Shown: in pieces, positions 13,003 through 20,720 of the stretch | Numbering within the stretch: the first letter of the stretch is position 1 | Layout of the letters: every line of letters starts with the position of its first letter | IMG/VR virus record: IMGVR_UViG_3300023210_000280 | Span: 1 to 20,720 of that record | Source: a virus | Strand: one strand, 5' to 3' | DNA: 20,720 bases | Program-made: the position numbers and the translations under genes | Notes under the pieces: model-generated | Databases searched by the model: none | Seen by the model: only the letters and a program-made list of their open reading frames with translations | Told to the model about the DNA's origin: nothing

Positions 13003-16000
13003 TTATTTTTCTAATTTTTGTATTCTTGCTTCTAATTCAGCAATTTTTGCTATAAGTAAATCTATATAAGCTACAGACTTAAATCCTTGACTGTCTTCTC
13101 TTACAAACTCAGGATTAGTTTTTTCTAACTCTTGAGCTATAACACCGTATCTTTTTTGTTCTTTTTCAGTTTTGAAATTAAACGTTTTCCAACTTACCTC
13201 TATATTATTATTACATACTTCTTCAATATTTTCTTTTAATCTTTCATCTGAAGAATTTATAAAGTTTGTAGCTGTTACAGTACTTGTAAAAGTAGCTGCT
13301 TGATTTGAAGCTAAAGATAACGCTTTTGAATTATTCGAATATAAATGTGTAGTTTCAGGAGTGTTAAAACCTTCTGTTGTAAAAACTTTATAACCTCCAA
13401 CTGATAAGTTTAAAGCTTCGTTTCTATAACCACAATTTAAAATAACATTATAATTACCGTCACTTGAACTGGATAGTTTTATAGACGGATGTGTTTCACC
13501 TGAAACGTGTAGTCTTTCTTGAGGACTAGCAATACCAATCCCAACGTCTCCACCGTTAAAGTACGAAGCAGAATTAGATCTTATTCTAGCGCCAATAACA
13601 TTAGAACTATTTCTTAGATAAATTTCTGAACTATTATTATTAAAGTATATTCCACTGTCTGCTGTACTAGCATTGTTTCTTACTTGAACAGCCCATTGAT
13701 CAGCTGAAGCGTTTGTAGCTACAAAAAACCTATCACTTTGAACAACACCGCTTACATGTAATTTTTGGCTAGGACTAGTCGTGCCAATACCGACGTTACC
13801 TGCGTTTGTAATACGCATTCTTTCTGCGTTATTAGTGTGGAAAATTGTATTGTAATAAGCGCTGTTTTTTATATTTAAATTATTGCTACTTTCATATATC
13901 AAACCATAACTACCTACTTTAAAGCCAGTGGTAGCTTTTGCATACCCTACTACCTCTAGTTTCTCACTAGGTGCTGTTGTTCCAATACCGACGTTACCTG
14001 AATCTTTAATAACCATTTTTGTGTTAACAGAGTCTCCACTATTGGTTTGAAAAACCATATCTCCCTTTAAAGCAGAAGGGCTGGCTTGTGTAATGACAGA
14101 CTTTATTATACCTACTGAATTAGTTGACGAATTAGCAGATGTGCCTACTTGAAATCCTAACTCTAAAGCCTCACCTACTGTTTCACTTGTAGTTCTTAAA
14201 GATATTCTAGGCGAACCACCTCCTAATACCTCTAGCTCGTTGGTAGGGCTAGTCGTCCCGATTCCTACGTTGCCTCCATTAAAGTATGAATTACCATAAC
14301 CCCTTACAACAACATTTGTAGTTCCTGCTTCATTGTATAAATTAATTAAACCTCCATTTGAATCATCATATCCTATTAATGCTTTTTGGCTTCCATCTGA
14401 TTTAAGTATGCTAATTTTAGCATCACCCCCTGAACCTGGTTTTAATTCTAGTAATTCACTAGGACTAGTCGTCCCGATTCCTACGTTACCTTGTCTTTTG
14501 ATACGTATTCTTTCCGCACCTCCGGCTGTAAATTTTATATCAGTCAAGCCTTGAGAGGCCTTAATATCAAAATCATTTGTTCCGTAATGATTTAAGTCAG
14601 TTAAAACATAAGCACTACCTCTAGTTATTACATTTCCATTTACATCTAATTTAAAGCCGCTTTGAGGACTATCTGTTCCAATACCTACGTTTCTATCGCC
14701 TCTAACATATAAAGCACTACCTGTATTATTTGCTACATTTAATAAAGCTGATCCTGCGTTATCTCCTGCATCTGAGCGTACTTTTAAAACATCCCCTGAA
14801 GACTGCGCCGCATTGTTATGATGTATATAAGCTACATTATCAGAAGCATCAGCGCTGTCAACGTGTAATTTGAAAGTAGGACTCGTCGTCCCGATACCGA
14901 CATCACCTGTAAAAATACCATTACCTGTTACTGATACACCTCCATTTGAAGTTTCAAACTTTTTCGAAGTATTGTAGTATAAAGAAACAGAATCCCCTTG
15001 GTTTGCTACCACCATATTAGAGCTATCTGTACCTTCTAATCTTAAACTTGTGCTTCTAATCCGTAAGTTACCTGTTCCTGATTCTTTTATATAGCTATTA
15101 CTGCCATCGTGGGATATTTGTAAATCATTATTATCACCAAAATAAGCAGCAACACCATCTGTGTGTCTAGTATCTTTATAAAACCTTGTTTGCTCAGCAC
15201 TTCCATCAACTACCATATATGAAGTTGTAGCACCTGTGCCATCGTCTGTTTTAAATATTATATCCCTATCATCACCTGTGTTTATTATATTTAAGTGCCC
15301 CTCGCCTTCGTTACTTAAAAAAGTATTTGAACCGTCATGCCATATTTGAAAATCGTTACCTGTTCCGTATCTATCTTTTACGTTATCACTATGGCTTGTG
15401 TTACCAGTCATTGTTCCACCAGCTAACGGTAAGTAAGGACCACCTATTACAGTAGAAGCATTAGCCCAAGCAATACCGCCAGAGCCAGTGCTTGTTAATA
15501 CCTGGTTAGTTAAACCCCTGCCGTTATTTATGTCATAAATTAATTTAGCCCATAATTGATTAAATCTGTTAGTCGATGTTCCAAGGTTATTTACTTCATT
15601 TCCCTCTGGGGCTATTGTTCCATTTACTTGTAATTTATATCCAGGACTAGTCGTACCGATACCGACGTTGCCGTTATTAGCTATCCTAAATTTTTCACTT
15701 CCAGATGTTTGAAAAGTAAATAATCCACTAGAACCTTGAGCAGCAAATGTTATTCTTTGCTCTGAGCCTTTTCTTTCTATGTAATCATTGGTGCCACCTA
15801 TATATATTCTCTCCCAGTTATCTACACTATCAAAAAAAGCTACACCTACATTCCCAGTTTTGCTTTTAACTGTTAAAGGGTAAGAAGGGCTAGTCGTTCC
15901 TATACCGACGTTACCGGTTTGGTCTTTTAGTGTCATCCAAGTTGCTTGGTTATTTCCACTGTCCCTACCGCCAAAAACTGTATCACCGGCATTTGTAATT

Positions 16001-16626
16001 TTAATTCTTTCTGTATTTGTATCATTTAATTTAATATGAGTACCGTCAGAAACAAATCTAAATTGATTACCATTATTACCTTTTAACCCAAATCTTACTT
16101 CAGAGTCAGATGATTGTACATTTATTTGTCTAACGCCACCTCCGCTAACTAAAATATTTCCATCAGCAACATTTAATTTAGCGCTAGGACTAGTCGTCCC
16201 GATTCCGACGTTACCTGGGTTTGAAAAATAAGCGTGTGTAGTGCTTCCGTCTAAAGTTAAATATGGAGTTGTACCACCAGAACCATTATCACTTTCAAGT
16301 ATTAAATCTGCATCAACTTTATCTTGTTTTATTACAAAACTTCCATTTAAGTTTCTTAAATAAGTATTTGAACCGTCGTGGTACGCTTGAAAATCATTAC
16401 CAGTACCTATATATAAATCAACATTATCATTTAGCTTCAGATCACCAATCATTGTCCCACCAGCAAGTGGCAAGTACGGTCCTCCTGGCAAGTTACTTCC
16501 ACTAACCCAGTTAATACCTGTAGCTGTAGAGCTCAACACTTGGCCGGATGTTCCAGCATCTCCACTTGTATCTAAAAACTTATCAAGTAATTGAAACTCT
16601 GTATTTATTTTTTTTATTTCTGCCAT
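13003..16626 (-). CDS. Repeat tail fibre with C-terminal S74 chaperone domain
   Basis: This 1207-aa adhesin has a short N-terminal region (MAEIKKINTEFQLLDKFLDT), two PYLPLAGGTMxG blocks followed by DLYIG/HDGSN-type repeats, and ten copies of (N/D)VGIGTxSPxxxL. Each copy ends in a short beta stretch and is separated from the next by variable inserts, many ending in AERIRI or similar. The last 83 residues form a peptidase S74 (intramolecular chaperone) domain: SSDERLKENI starts at about 1125, where the Ser-Lys pair drives self-cleavage in known members. KRYGVIAQELEK and a coiled coil, LLIAKIAELEARIQKLEK, follow. Such domains trimerise the fibre and are then released. The start is two bases after the other fibre gene. 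The role is receptor binding at the cell surface, and the call is strong. Confidence 0.9.
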   Translation of the reverse strand: MAEIKKINTEFQLLDKFLDTSGDAGTSGQVLSSTATGINWVSGSNLPGGPYLPLAGGTMIGDLKLNDNVDLYIGTGNDFQAYHDGSNTYLRNLNGSFVIKQDKVDADLILESDNGSGGTTPYLTLDGSTTHAYFSNPGNVGIGTTSPSAKLNVADGNILVSGGGVRQINVQSSDSEVRFGLKGNNGNQFRFVSDGTHIKLNDTNTERIKITNAGDTVFGGRDSGNNQATWMTLKDQTGNVGIGTTSPSYPLTVKSKTGNVGVAFFDSVDNWERIYIGGTNDYIERKGSEQRITFAAQGSSGLFTFQTSGSEKFRIANNGNVGIGTTSPGYKLQVNGTIAPEGNEVNNLGTSTNRFNQLWAKLIYDINNGRGLTNQVLTSTGSGGIAWANASTVIGGPYLPLAGGTMTGNTSHSDNVKDRYGTGNDFQIWHDGSNTFLSNEGEGHLNIINTGDDRDIIFKTDDGTGATTSYMVVDGSAEQTRFYKDTRHTDGVAAYFGDNNDLQISHDGSNSYIKESGTGNLRIRSTSLRLEGTDSSNMVVANQGDSVSLYYNTSKKFETSNGGVSVTGNGIFTGDVGIGTTSPTFKLHVDSADASDNVAYIHHNNAAQSSGDVLKVRSDAGDNAGSALLNVANNTGSALYVRGDRNVGIGTDSPQSGFKLDVNGNVITRGSAYVLTDLNHYGTNDFDIKASQGLTDIKFTAGGAERIRIKRQGNVGIGTTSPSELLELKPGSGGDAKISILKSDGSQKALIGYDDSNGGLINLYNEAGTTNVVVRGYGNSYFNGGNVGIGTTSPTNELEVLGGGSPRISLRTTSETVGEALELGFQVGTSANSSTNSVGIIKSVITQASPSALKGDMVFQTNSGDSVNTKMVIKDSGNVGIGTTAPSEKLEVVGYAKATTGFKVGSYGLIYESSNNLNIKNSAYYNTIFHTNNAERMRITNAGNVGIGTTSPSQKLHVSGVVQSDRFFVATNASADQWAVQVRNNASTADSGIYFNNNSSEIYLRNSSNVIGARIRSNSASYFNGGDVGIGIASPQERLHVSGETHPSIKLSSSSDGNYNVILNCGYRNEALNLSVGGYKVFTTEGFNTPETTHLYSNNSKALSLASNQAATFTSTVTATNFINSSDERLKENIEEVCNNNIEVSWKTFNFKTEKEQKRYGVIAQELEKTNPEFVREDSQGFKSVAYIDLLIAKIAELEARIQKLEK

Positions 16627-19600
16627 GTTTATGCGTAAGTTGAATTAATTGAATGACCAGTTGCTTCTATTGTTACTCTAGGTGTGTAATATTTTGTACC
16701 AGAAGTTGATTTAAAAGTAAACGTAATGGTTGATCCATCAGCTGACGCTTCTACGTCAAAATTATTAGTTCCTTCGTTTATGACTTTTTTAGTTCTCCAC
16801 GTACCCATGTCGTTATAGCAACTGTAAACTATTTTTTGATATCCTCCTGTGTCGCCGAAGCATGTAAACGTAAACCCTGTTGAGTTACCGTTACTGCTAG
16901 ATGTTAATCCAGCTACAGCTTGTCCGGTTGTAGTTAAGTTTGAATATGGTTTTGAATATGTAATAACACCCCCAGCTCTTACCGCCCCGTTGGCATCTAA
17001 TTTATAAACAGGACTTGTAGTTCCAATACCTACGTTGCCGGTGTTAGCAATAACTAAATTATTACTAACGTTATTTGTACCAAAAGACAATTGGCCGCCG
17101 TCTCTATTATATATAAAAGCATTTGTTCCTGATTTATTAATTAGTAAGGCATCTCCTGTTCCTGTTCCATTATCCCTATCGGAAAGATATATTTGGCCTG
17201 AAGAACCTGCATTACCTACAACGTGAAGATTACCGCCAGGACTAGTCGTCCCTATACCAAGTCTACCAAAGGCGTCAAGACGCATTTTTTCACTACCTCT
17301 ATTTTGAAATATAATATTTCTAGCTGTATCTCCACTATTACCGTCAGCGTCTGCATTAAGAATTAAATTTACTAGTGAACCAAAGTATTTATTATTATCT
17401 GTGTCTGAAATTAATATATTTCCATCTACAGATAACTTTTGACTAGGTGCTGTTGTCCCAATCCCGACGTAACCCGCGTTGGTTATAGAAAAAATATCTC
17501 CACTATTAGTTGTGACTCCAAAAGCATAATAAGAATTAGATGTCCCTGCGTTAGAAACCCATAAATCTGGATTATTAGTTGGTGTCCAGGTATTACTGTT
17601 GGATACTGGATTTACTACAGACAACATTCCTATAGGGCTAGTCGTACCGATACCTACGCTACCGGTTGAGGTAATACGCATGCGTTCTGCGCTATTTGTC
17701 TTGAAGCCTAAAGCGTCTGTGTTTGGTGTAGATATATATTTTGCCCCTACTCCATTACCCTTTAATGTTAAACCTGCGAATCTGTCTAACTCAGCATAAT
17801 TTACATTTCCAGAATCTCTTGAAGTTATAGTGCCGTCTCTAACATCTAACTTCTGACTAGGACTAGTCGTCCCGATTCCGACGTTACCGCCTAACGGGTT
17901 TAATGAAAGTACTCCTAAATTATTTGCGGATGAGCCTGGATGCCCTGACTGAATCCAAGATTTTCTATCGTTTGCTGTTTGAGAAACTCCTAAAGCTAAT
18001 CCATTAGACGAATTAGATTCTTCAATTAATAACCCAGCGTTTCTATTCCAATTTGTTGAAGCGGTTCCCGCTGTAGCAGTCATTGAATTTATAGCTACAC
18101 TAGTGTATTTATTTTGCTGCTTGTTTACAGGGATACTATTTCCTATACCTATGTTTCCGGTATTTGTAATACGCATTTTTTCGGTATTGTTGGTTTCAAA
18201 AACCATATTACCGTTCTCCCTGTTAATAAAGTTAACCTGAGATACTCCCATTGATATTTGAAATCCATCATTAGATGTTGTACCTGTAGCTGCTTGCGTT
18301 AATTGTAAATACGCATTACCACTGTCAGCGTGTACATGTAGTTTTCTGCTAGGACTAGTAGTTCCGATACCTACGTTACCGTTAGAGTTAATAACCATTT
18401 CTGCTGTTGGTGTTGCCGAACCGTTTTCTCTTACACCAAATTGTAAGCCAAAACCATAGTCACCATCGTTAGCATTTGCTTTAGCGGCCCTTATATATGG
18501 AGCTCCACCCAATATAAAGCCTAAGCTACTGTAAACGCCAGCTAAAGATATTACCGCTCCTTGTCCAGCGTTTAAACCAGTGCTAATGTCAACCAATCTT
18601 AAAGTTGAATTAGTGTCATTAATAACTCCAGTTCCTTGCGTTTTTCTTATGTCAAGTTTAGTGCTAGGGCTAGTAGTACCGATTCCTACGTTAGTTCCGT
18701 TATCATATAAAGTACCAATACCTAAAGTATCTGTATCTATCCAACGCGCAGAATAATTTGCAGTACCAGAACCATCAACTGGTCCTGAGCCTATAGGTAT
18801 TTCTATTACGTTACCATTAGTATCTACAGCTAATCTTTGAGTTGCAGTGCCTGTAAAAGATCCAGATCCGTAATCATTAAAGGACACACGTCCATCATGA
18901 TTAATAATCATCCTTTGCTGCATAGAGTTAGCTCCTGATTTGTCGGTGTAAAAAGCTAAAAATCCATCTGCTGTATTACCTGCCGTATCAGTACCTCCCT
19001 TGATAGCAGCTCTAGTTGTTTTAGTTGTCCCTGAGTAGTTGTCTGAAAAAGTTAACGTGCTTCCTTTACCAGCAACGTCCGCAGATGAGGTATTATATAT
19101 GTCAAATGCTGAGTTAGAAATAGATAAATCTCCTGATGTATGTGTGTCTGTATACGCTATTTGTAGCTTGGTTTGTGGACTAGTAGTTCCAATACCCACG
19201 TTACCTGCATTAAGCCAGCTATTTCCTTGAGCGCTTAATCTGACATCTTCGTTATTTACAGAGTCAAGTATAGATATCATACCCGAACCTACAACATCTA
19301 AAGTATGTTTAATTTTAGCAGAGCCATTTGAGTTTGAAAAATGAGCTATATCTACACTTGTAGTCGCGCTTGCAGCCACTTCTAACCTAGCGCTAGGACT
19401 AGTTGTTCCAATACCAACGTTACCAGATATTATAGACATTTTAGGCGTTCCAGACTCCATAAAATGTGTTCTAGCTGTAGGTGTGTTAAAAAGCAACCCT
19501 CCGCCTGAAATAACTCCACCGGTACCGTCCATGTAAATATTAGCAGTATGAGATGAGCTTTTTAAATCCAACCTAATAGCGTGAACGGTGTTTTCAAATT

Positions 19601-20380
19601 TAACATAACCCTTATAGACCTGTGTACCCACCACATGGAGAGTAGATGTAGGACTAGTAGTCCCTATACCGACGTTACCAGCATTTGTTCCGGATGTCTT
19701 TATTCTTAAGTATTCATTCGAGCCGCCTGCGTCTCTAAAAGCGTGATCACTGCTTGCTCTATAAAATATACTATTATTAGGAGATCTTAAGTTTAAGTAG
19801 CTACCGTTTGCAGCAATATCTAAATGATTATCCCCTGTTATACTTCCACCTCCTGTTATATTTACCGAGTATGATGAACCTTGCTGGCGGATATCTCCAT
19901 TTACATGAAGTTTAGTACTAGGACTAGCCGTCCCGATACCGACGTTGTTTCCTGATCCAAATATTAAATCAGCATCATTTTGCCTTATCTTAAAGTTACC
20001 ACTAGCGTCAGACCCAAAACCTCCACCTGTTCCTGCTGTGTAGTAGTATTTTTCTGCACTAATAAGAGTATTCCCATCTACGTGTAGCTTTTGTGTAGGA
20101 TTAGTAGTGCCAATTCCGACGTTACCATTGTAGTTTACACGGATTCTTTCAGAAGCGTTAGTAACCATAGTTATATAACCAGCCGAGCCACTTGAGTCTA
20201 ATATGAAATTCTGGCTACCTGCTGTTTTTACAGAGGTGAAGTTTCCAGCTGACTGAATGTTGAAGTATTTGCCAGACACATCACTGTGCATTCTAAACTC
20301 AGTTTCTGCGGCTGCGTTTGTACCAATCTCCAGTTCTTTAGTTGGACTACTATTTCCAATACCTACCTTGCCGGCGAAAT
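13520..20380 (-). repeat. Dispersed VGIGTTSP-coding repeat family, 24 copies
   Basis: About 30-base units coding for VGIGTTSP-like motifs recur every 150-500 bases across both fibre genes: ten in the 1207-aa gene (near 13530, 13780, 13980, 14250, 14470, 14675, 14885, 15655, 15900, 16195) and fourteen in the 1260-aa gene (near 17015, 17245, 17455, 17645, 17870, 18140, 18365, 18675, 19185, 19405, 19660, 19930, 20110, 20355). They are conserved as DNA as well as protein: 16184-16215 and 17857-17888, in different genes, are identical over 32 bases. The variable inserts between units differ. Shared anchors like these allow recombination that swaps or deletes receptor-binding modules. Confidence 0.9.
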
Positions 20381-20411
20381 ATGCGTTATTTAAAAATGGT
20401 ATATTTGCCAT
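16629..20411 (-). CDS. Repeat tail fibre or adhesin without S74 domain
   Basis: This 1260-aa protein starts MANIPFLNNAYFAGKVGIGN and carries fourteen VGIGTxSP-type units with varied inserts (a typical insert ends AERMRIT or EKMRI before the next unit). The final 100 residues form a different domain: TGFTFTCFGDTGGYQKIVYS, then TWRTKKVINEGTNNFDVEAS, then YYTPRVTIEATGHSINSTYA. It looks like a compact beta domain I have seen at the ends of other phage fibres. Unlike its neighbour it lacks the S74 chaperone and any terminal coiled coil, so it must trimerise in another way or depend on a partner. The gene is next to the 1207-aa fibre, two bases apart, and shares its repeats. It probably forms part of the same adhesion device, either the shaft or a second receptor specificity. 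Confidence 0.85.
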   Translation of the reverse strand: MANIPFLNNAYFAGKVGIGNSSPTKELEIGTNAAAETEFRMHSDVSGKYFNIQSAGNFTSVKTAGSQNFILDSSGSAGYITMVTNASERIRVNYNGNVGIGTTNPTQKLHVDGNTLISAEKYYYTAGTGGGFGSDASGNFKIRQNDADLIFGSGNNVGIGTASPSTKLHVNGDIRQQGSSYSVNITGGGSITGDNHLDIAANGSYLNLRSPNNSIFYRASSDHAFRDAGGSNEYLRIKTSGTNAGNVGIGTTSPTSTLHVVGTQVYKGYVKFENTVHAIRLDLKSSSHTANIYMDGTGGVISGGGLLFNTPTARTHFMESGTPKMSIISGNVGIGTTSPSARLEVAASATTSVDIAHFSNSNGSAKIKHTLDVVGSGMISILDSVNNEDVRLSAQGNSWLNAGNVGIGTTSPQTKLQIAYTDTHTSGDLSISNSAFDIYNTSSADVAGKGSTLTFSDNYSGTTKTTRAAIKGGTDTAGNTADGFLAFYTDKSGANSMQQRMIINHDGRVSFNDYGSGSFTGTATQRLAVDTNGNVIEIPIGSGPVDGSGTANYSARWIDTDTLGIGTLYDNGTNVGIGTTSPSTKLDIRKTQGTGVINDTNSTLRLVDISTGLNAGQGAVISLAGVYSSLGFILGGAPYIRAAKANANDGDYGFGLQFGVRENGSATPTAEMVINSNGNVGIGTTSPSRKLHVHADSGNAYLQLTQAATGTTSNDGFQISMGVSQVNFINRENGNMVFETNNTEKMRITNTGNIGIGNSIPVNKQQNKYTSVAINSMTATAGTASTNWNRNAGLLIEESNSSNGLALGVSQTANDRKSWIQSGHPGSSANNLGVLSLNPLGGNVGIGTTSPSQKLDVRDGTITSRDSGNVNYAELDRFAGLTLKGNGVGAKYISTPNTDALGFKTNSAERMRITSTGSVGIGTTSPIGMLSVVNPVSNSNTWTPTNNPDLWVSNAGTSNSYYAFGVTTNSGDIFSITNAGYVGIGTTAPSQKLSVDGNILISDTDNNKYFGSLVNLILNADADGNSGDTARNIIFQNRGSEKMRLDAFGRLGIGTTSPGGNLHVVGNAGSSGQIYLSDRDNGTGTGDALLINKSGTNAFIYNRDGGQLSFGTNNVSNNLVIANTGNVGIGTTSPVYKLDANGAVRAGGVITYSKPYSNLTTTGQAVAGLTSSSNGNSTGFTFTCFGDTGGYQKIVYSCYNDMGTWRTKKVINEGTNNFDVEASADGSTITFTFKSTSGTKYYTPRVTIEATGHSINSTYA

Positions 20412-20431
20412 TTAATTGGATTTTATTAATA

Positions 20432-20720
20432 TTATACTATTGTTATAAGAGCAGTGTATGTTCCATTTGCTACTGTAGGTATGAATTTAAAGTCTAAGCT
20501 ACCTGTTCCGTTTCCAGTTATATCTGGATATACGGTTTGTCTTCCCGATGTTGTAATTACTTCCGCTTTACAATTAGCAGCTAAAGCTCCTGCTCCAAAC
20601 AAAGTTGTTACATCTACAGTGAACGTTGTTTCACCTCCAGAATCCGAACCACTATTTAATAACACTGAAGAGGCATAAGGATTTGATTGAGGCTTTAATT
20701 GTACCCAACCATTTGATGAT
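20432..20720 (-). CDS. C-terminal part of a virion or tail protein (partial, 5' end outside window)
   Basis: The frame is open from the right edge to the stop TAA at 20434-20432, coding for SSNGWVQLKPQSNPYASSVL and onward, ending NGTYTALITIV. A GTG at 20665 could serve as a start, but the sequence before it remains open and protein-like, so I treat the gene as a longer one cut by the window. The visible 95 residues are beta-rich, with Thr, Gly, Val and Ser in alternation, and contain TFTVDVTTLFGAGALAANCK and GRQTVYPDITGNGTG, which suggests a small beta-sandwich such as a fibre, baseplate or decoration domain. It precedes the 1260-aa fibre gene by 20 bases. No family is assigned. Confidence 0.72.
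   Translation of the reverse strand, partial: SSNGWVQLKPQSNPYASSVLLNSGSDSGGETTFTVDVTTLFGAGALAANCKAEVITTSGRQTVYPDITGNGTGSLDFKFIPTVANGTYTALITIV

Noticed and set aside
13520-20380. Regularly recurring short repeats that could suggest a CRISPR array
   Set aside because: Units code for VGIGTTSP in frame within two long genes, and spacing varies from about 150 to 500 bases.
20432-20665. Complete 77-codon gene from GTG at 20665
   Set aside because: The frame stays open and protein-like to the window edge, so the GTG is more likely an internal valine of a longer gene.

Overview
The window is about 20.7 kb from the late (packaging, structure and lysis) region of a tailed double-stranded DNA phage. 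Every protein gene I can support is on the minus strand, packed with spacers of 0-30 bases or with 1-56 base overlaps, so the gene order below is read from high to low coordinates. The DNA is AT-rich (about one third GC by eye). Starts are mostly preceded by A/T-rich leaders such as TAAATAATT-ATG, with no clear Shine-Dalgarno sequence. That leader style, together with fibre genes built from GNVGIGTTSP repeats, suggests a host in the Bacteroidota, perhaps a marine flavobacterium. This is inference: no host gene is present.

Layout in transcription order. (1) Adhesion module, 20720-12614: the 3' end of a virion protein, two giant repeat fibres (1260 and 1207 aa, the second ending in an S74 intramolecular chaperone), and a small 120-aa protein. 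(2) Chaperonin module, 12530-10290: GroEL, GroES in the reverse of the usual bacterial order, then a winged-helix protein, all overlapping. (3) A cluster of very small genes, 10287-7680: an EF-hand protein, a 60-aa protein, a 51-aa membrane protein identified here by reading the gap, a very basic 129-aa protein, a 76-aa protein, an HExxH metallopeptidase-like protein and two tandem duplicates. Three neighbouring genes share the N-terminus MAFKI. (4) A putative holin and small genes, 7678-6737. (5) A 201-aa protein that reads as two GroES-like domains in tandem, then a 93-aa protein in the small-terminase position. (6) Packaging and head module, 5905-1: large terminase, portal, scaffold-like protein, and the first 37 codons of what is by position the major capsid protein.

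The least expected object is a 163-nt element at 8755-8917, in the only long non-coding gap. It is about 51% GC in AT-rich surroundings, is closed by an 8-bp perfect helix, and contains a 12-bp helix and a possible pseudoknot. Two G-U pairs in the long helix form only if the RNA is read from the plus strand, opposite to every gene here. I do not recognise it as a known RNA class.

A working picture: the late transcript makes fibres, a phage-specific folding machine (GroEL, GroES and a double-domain GroES-like protein), small virion or lysis proteins, and then the packaging motor, portal, scaffold and capsid. The chaperonin set probably serves capsid or fibre folding, as T4 gp31 does with host GroEL. 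No endolysin, integrase, replication gene or tRNA is seen.
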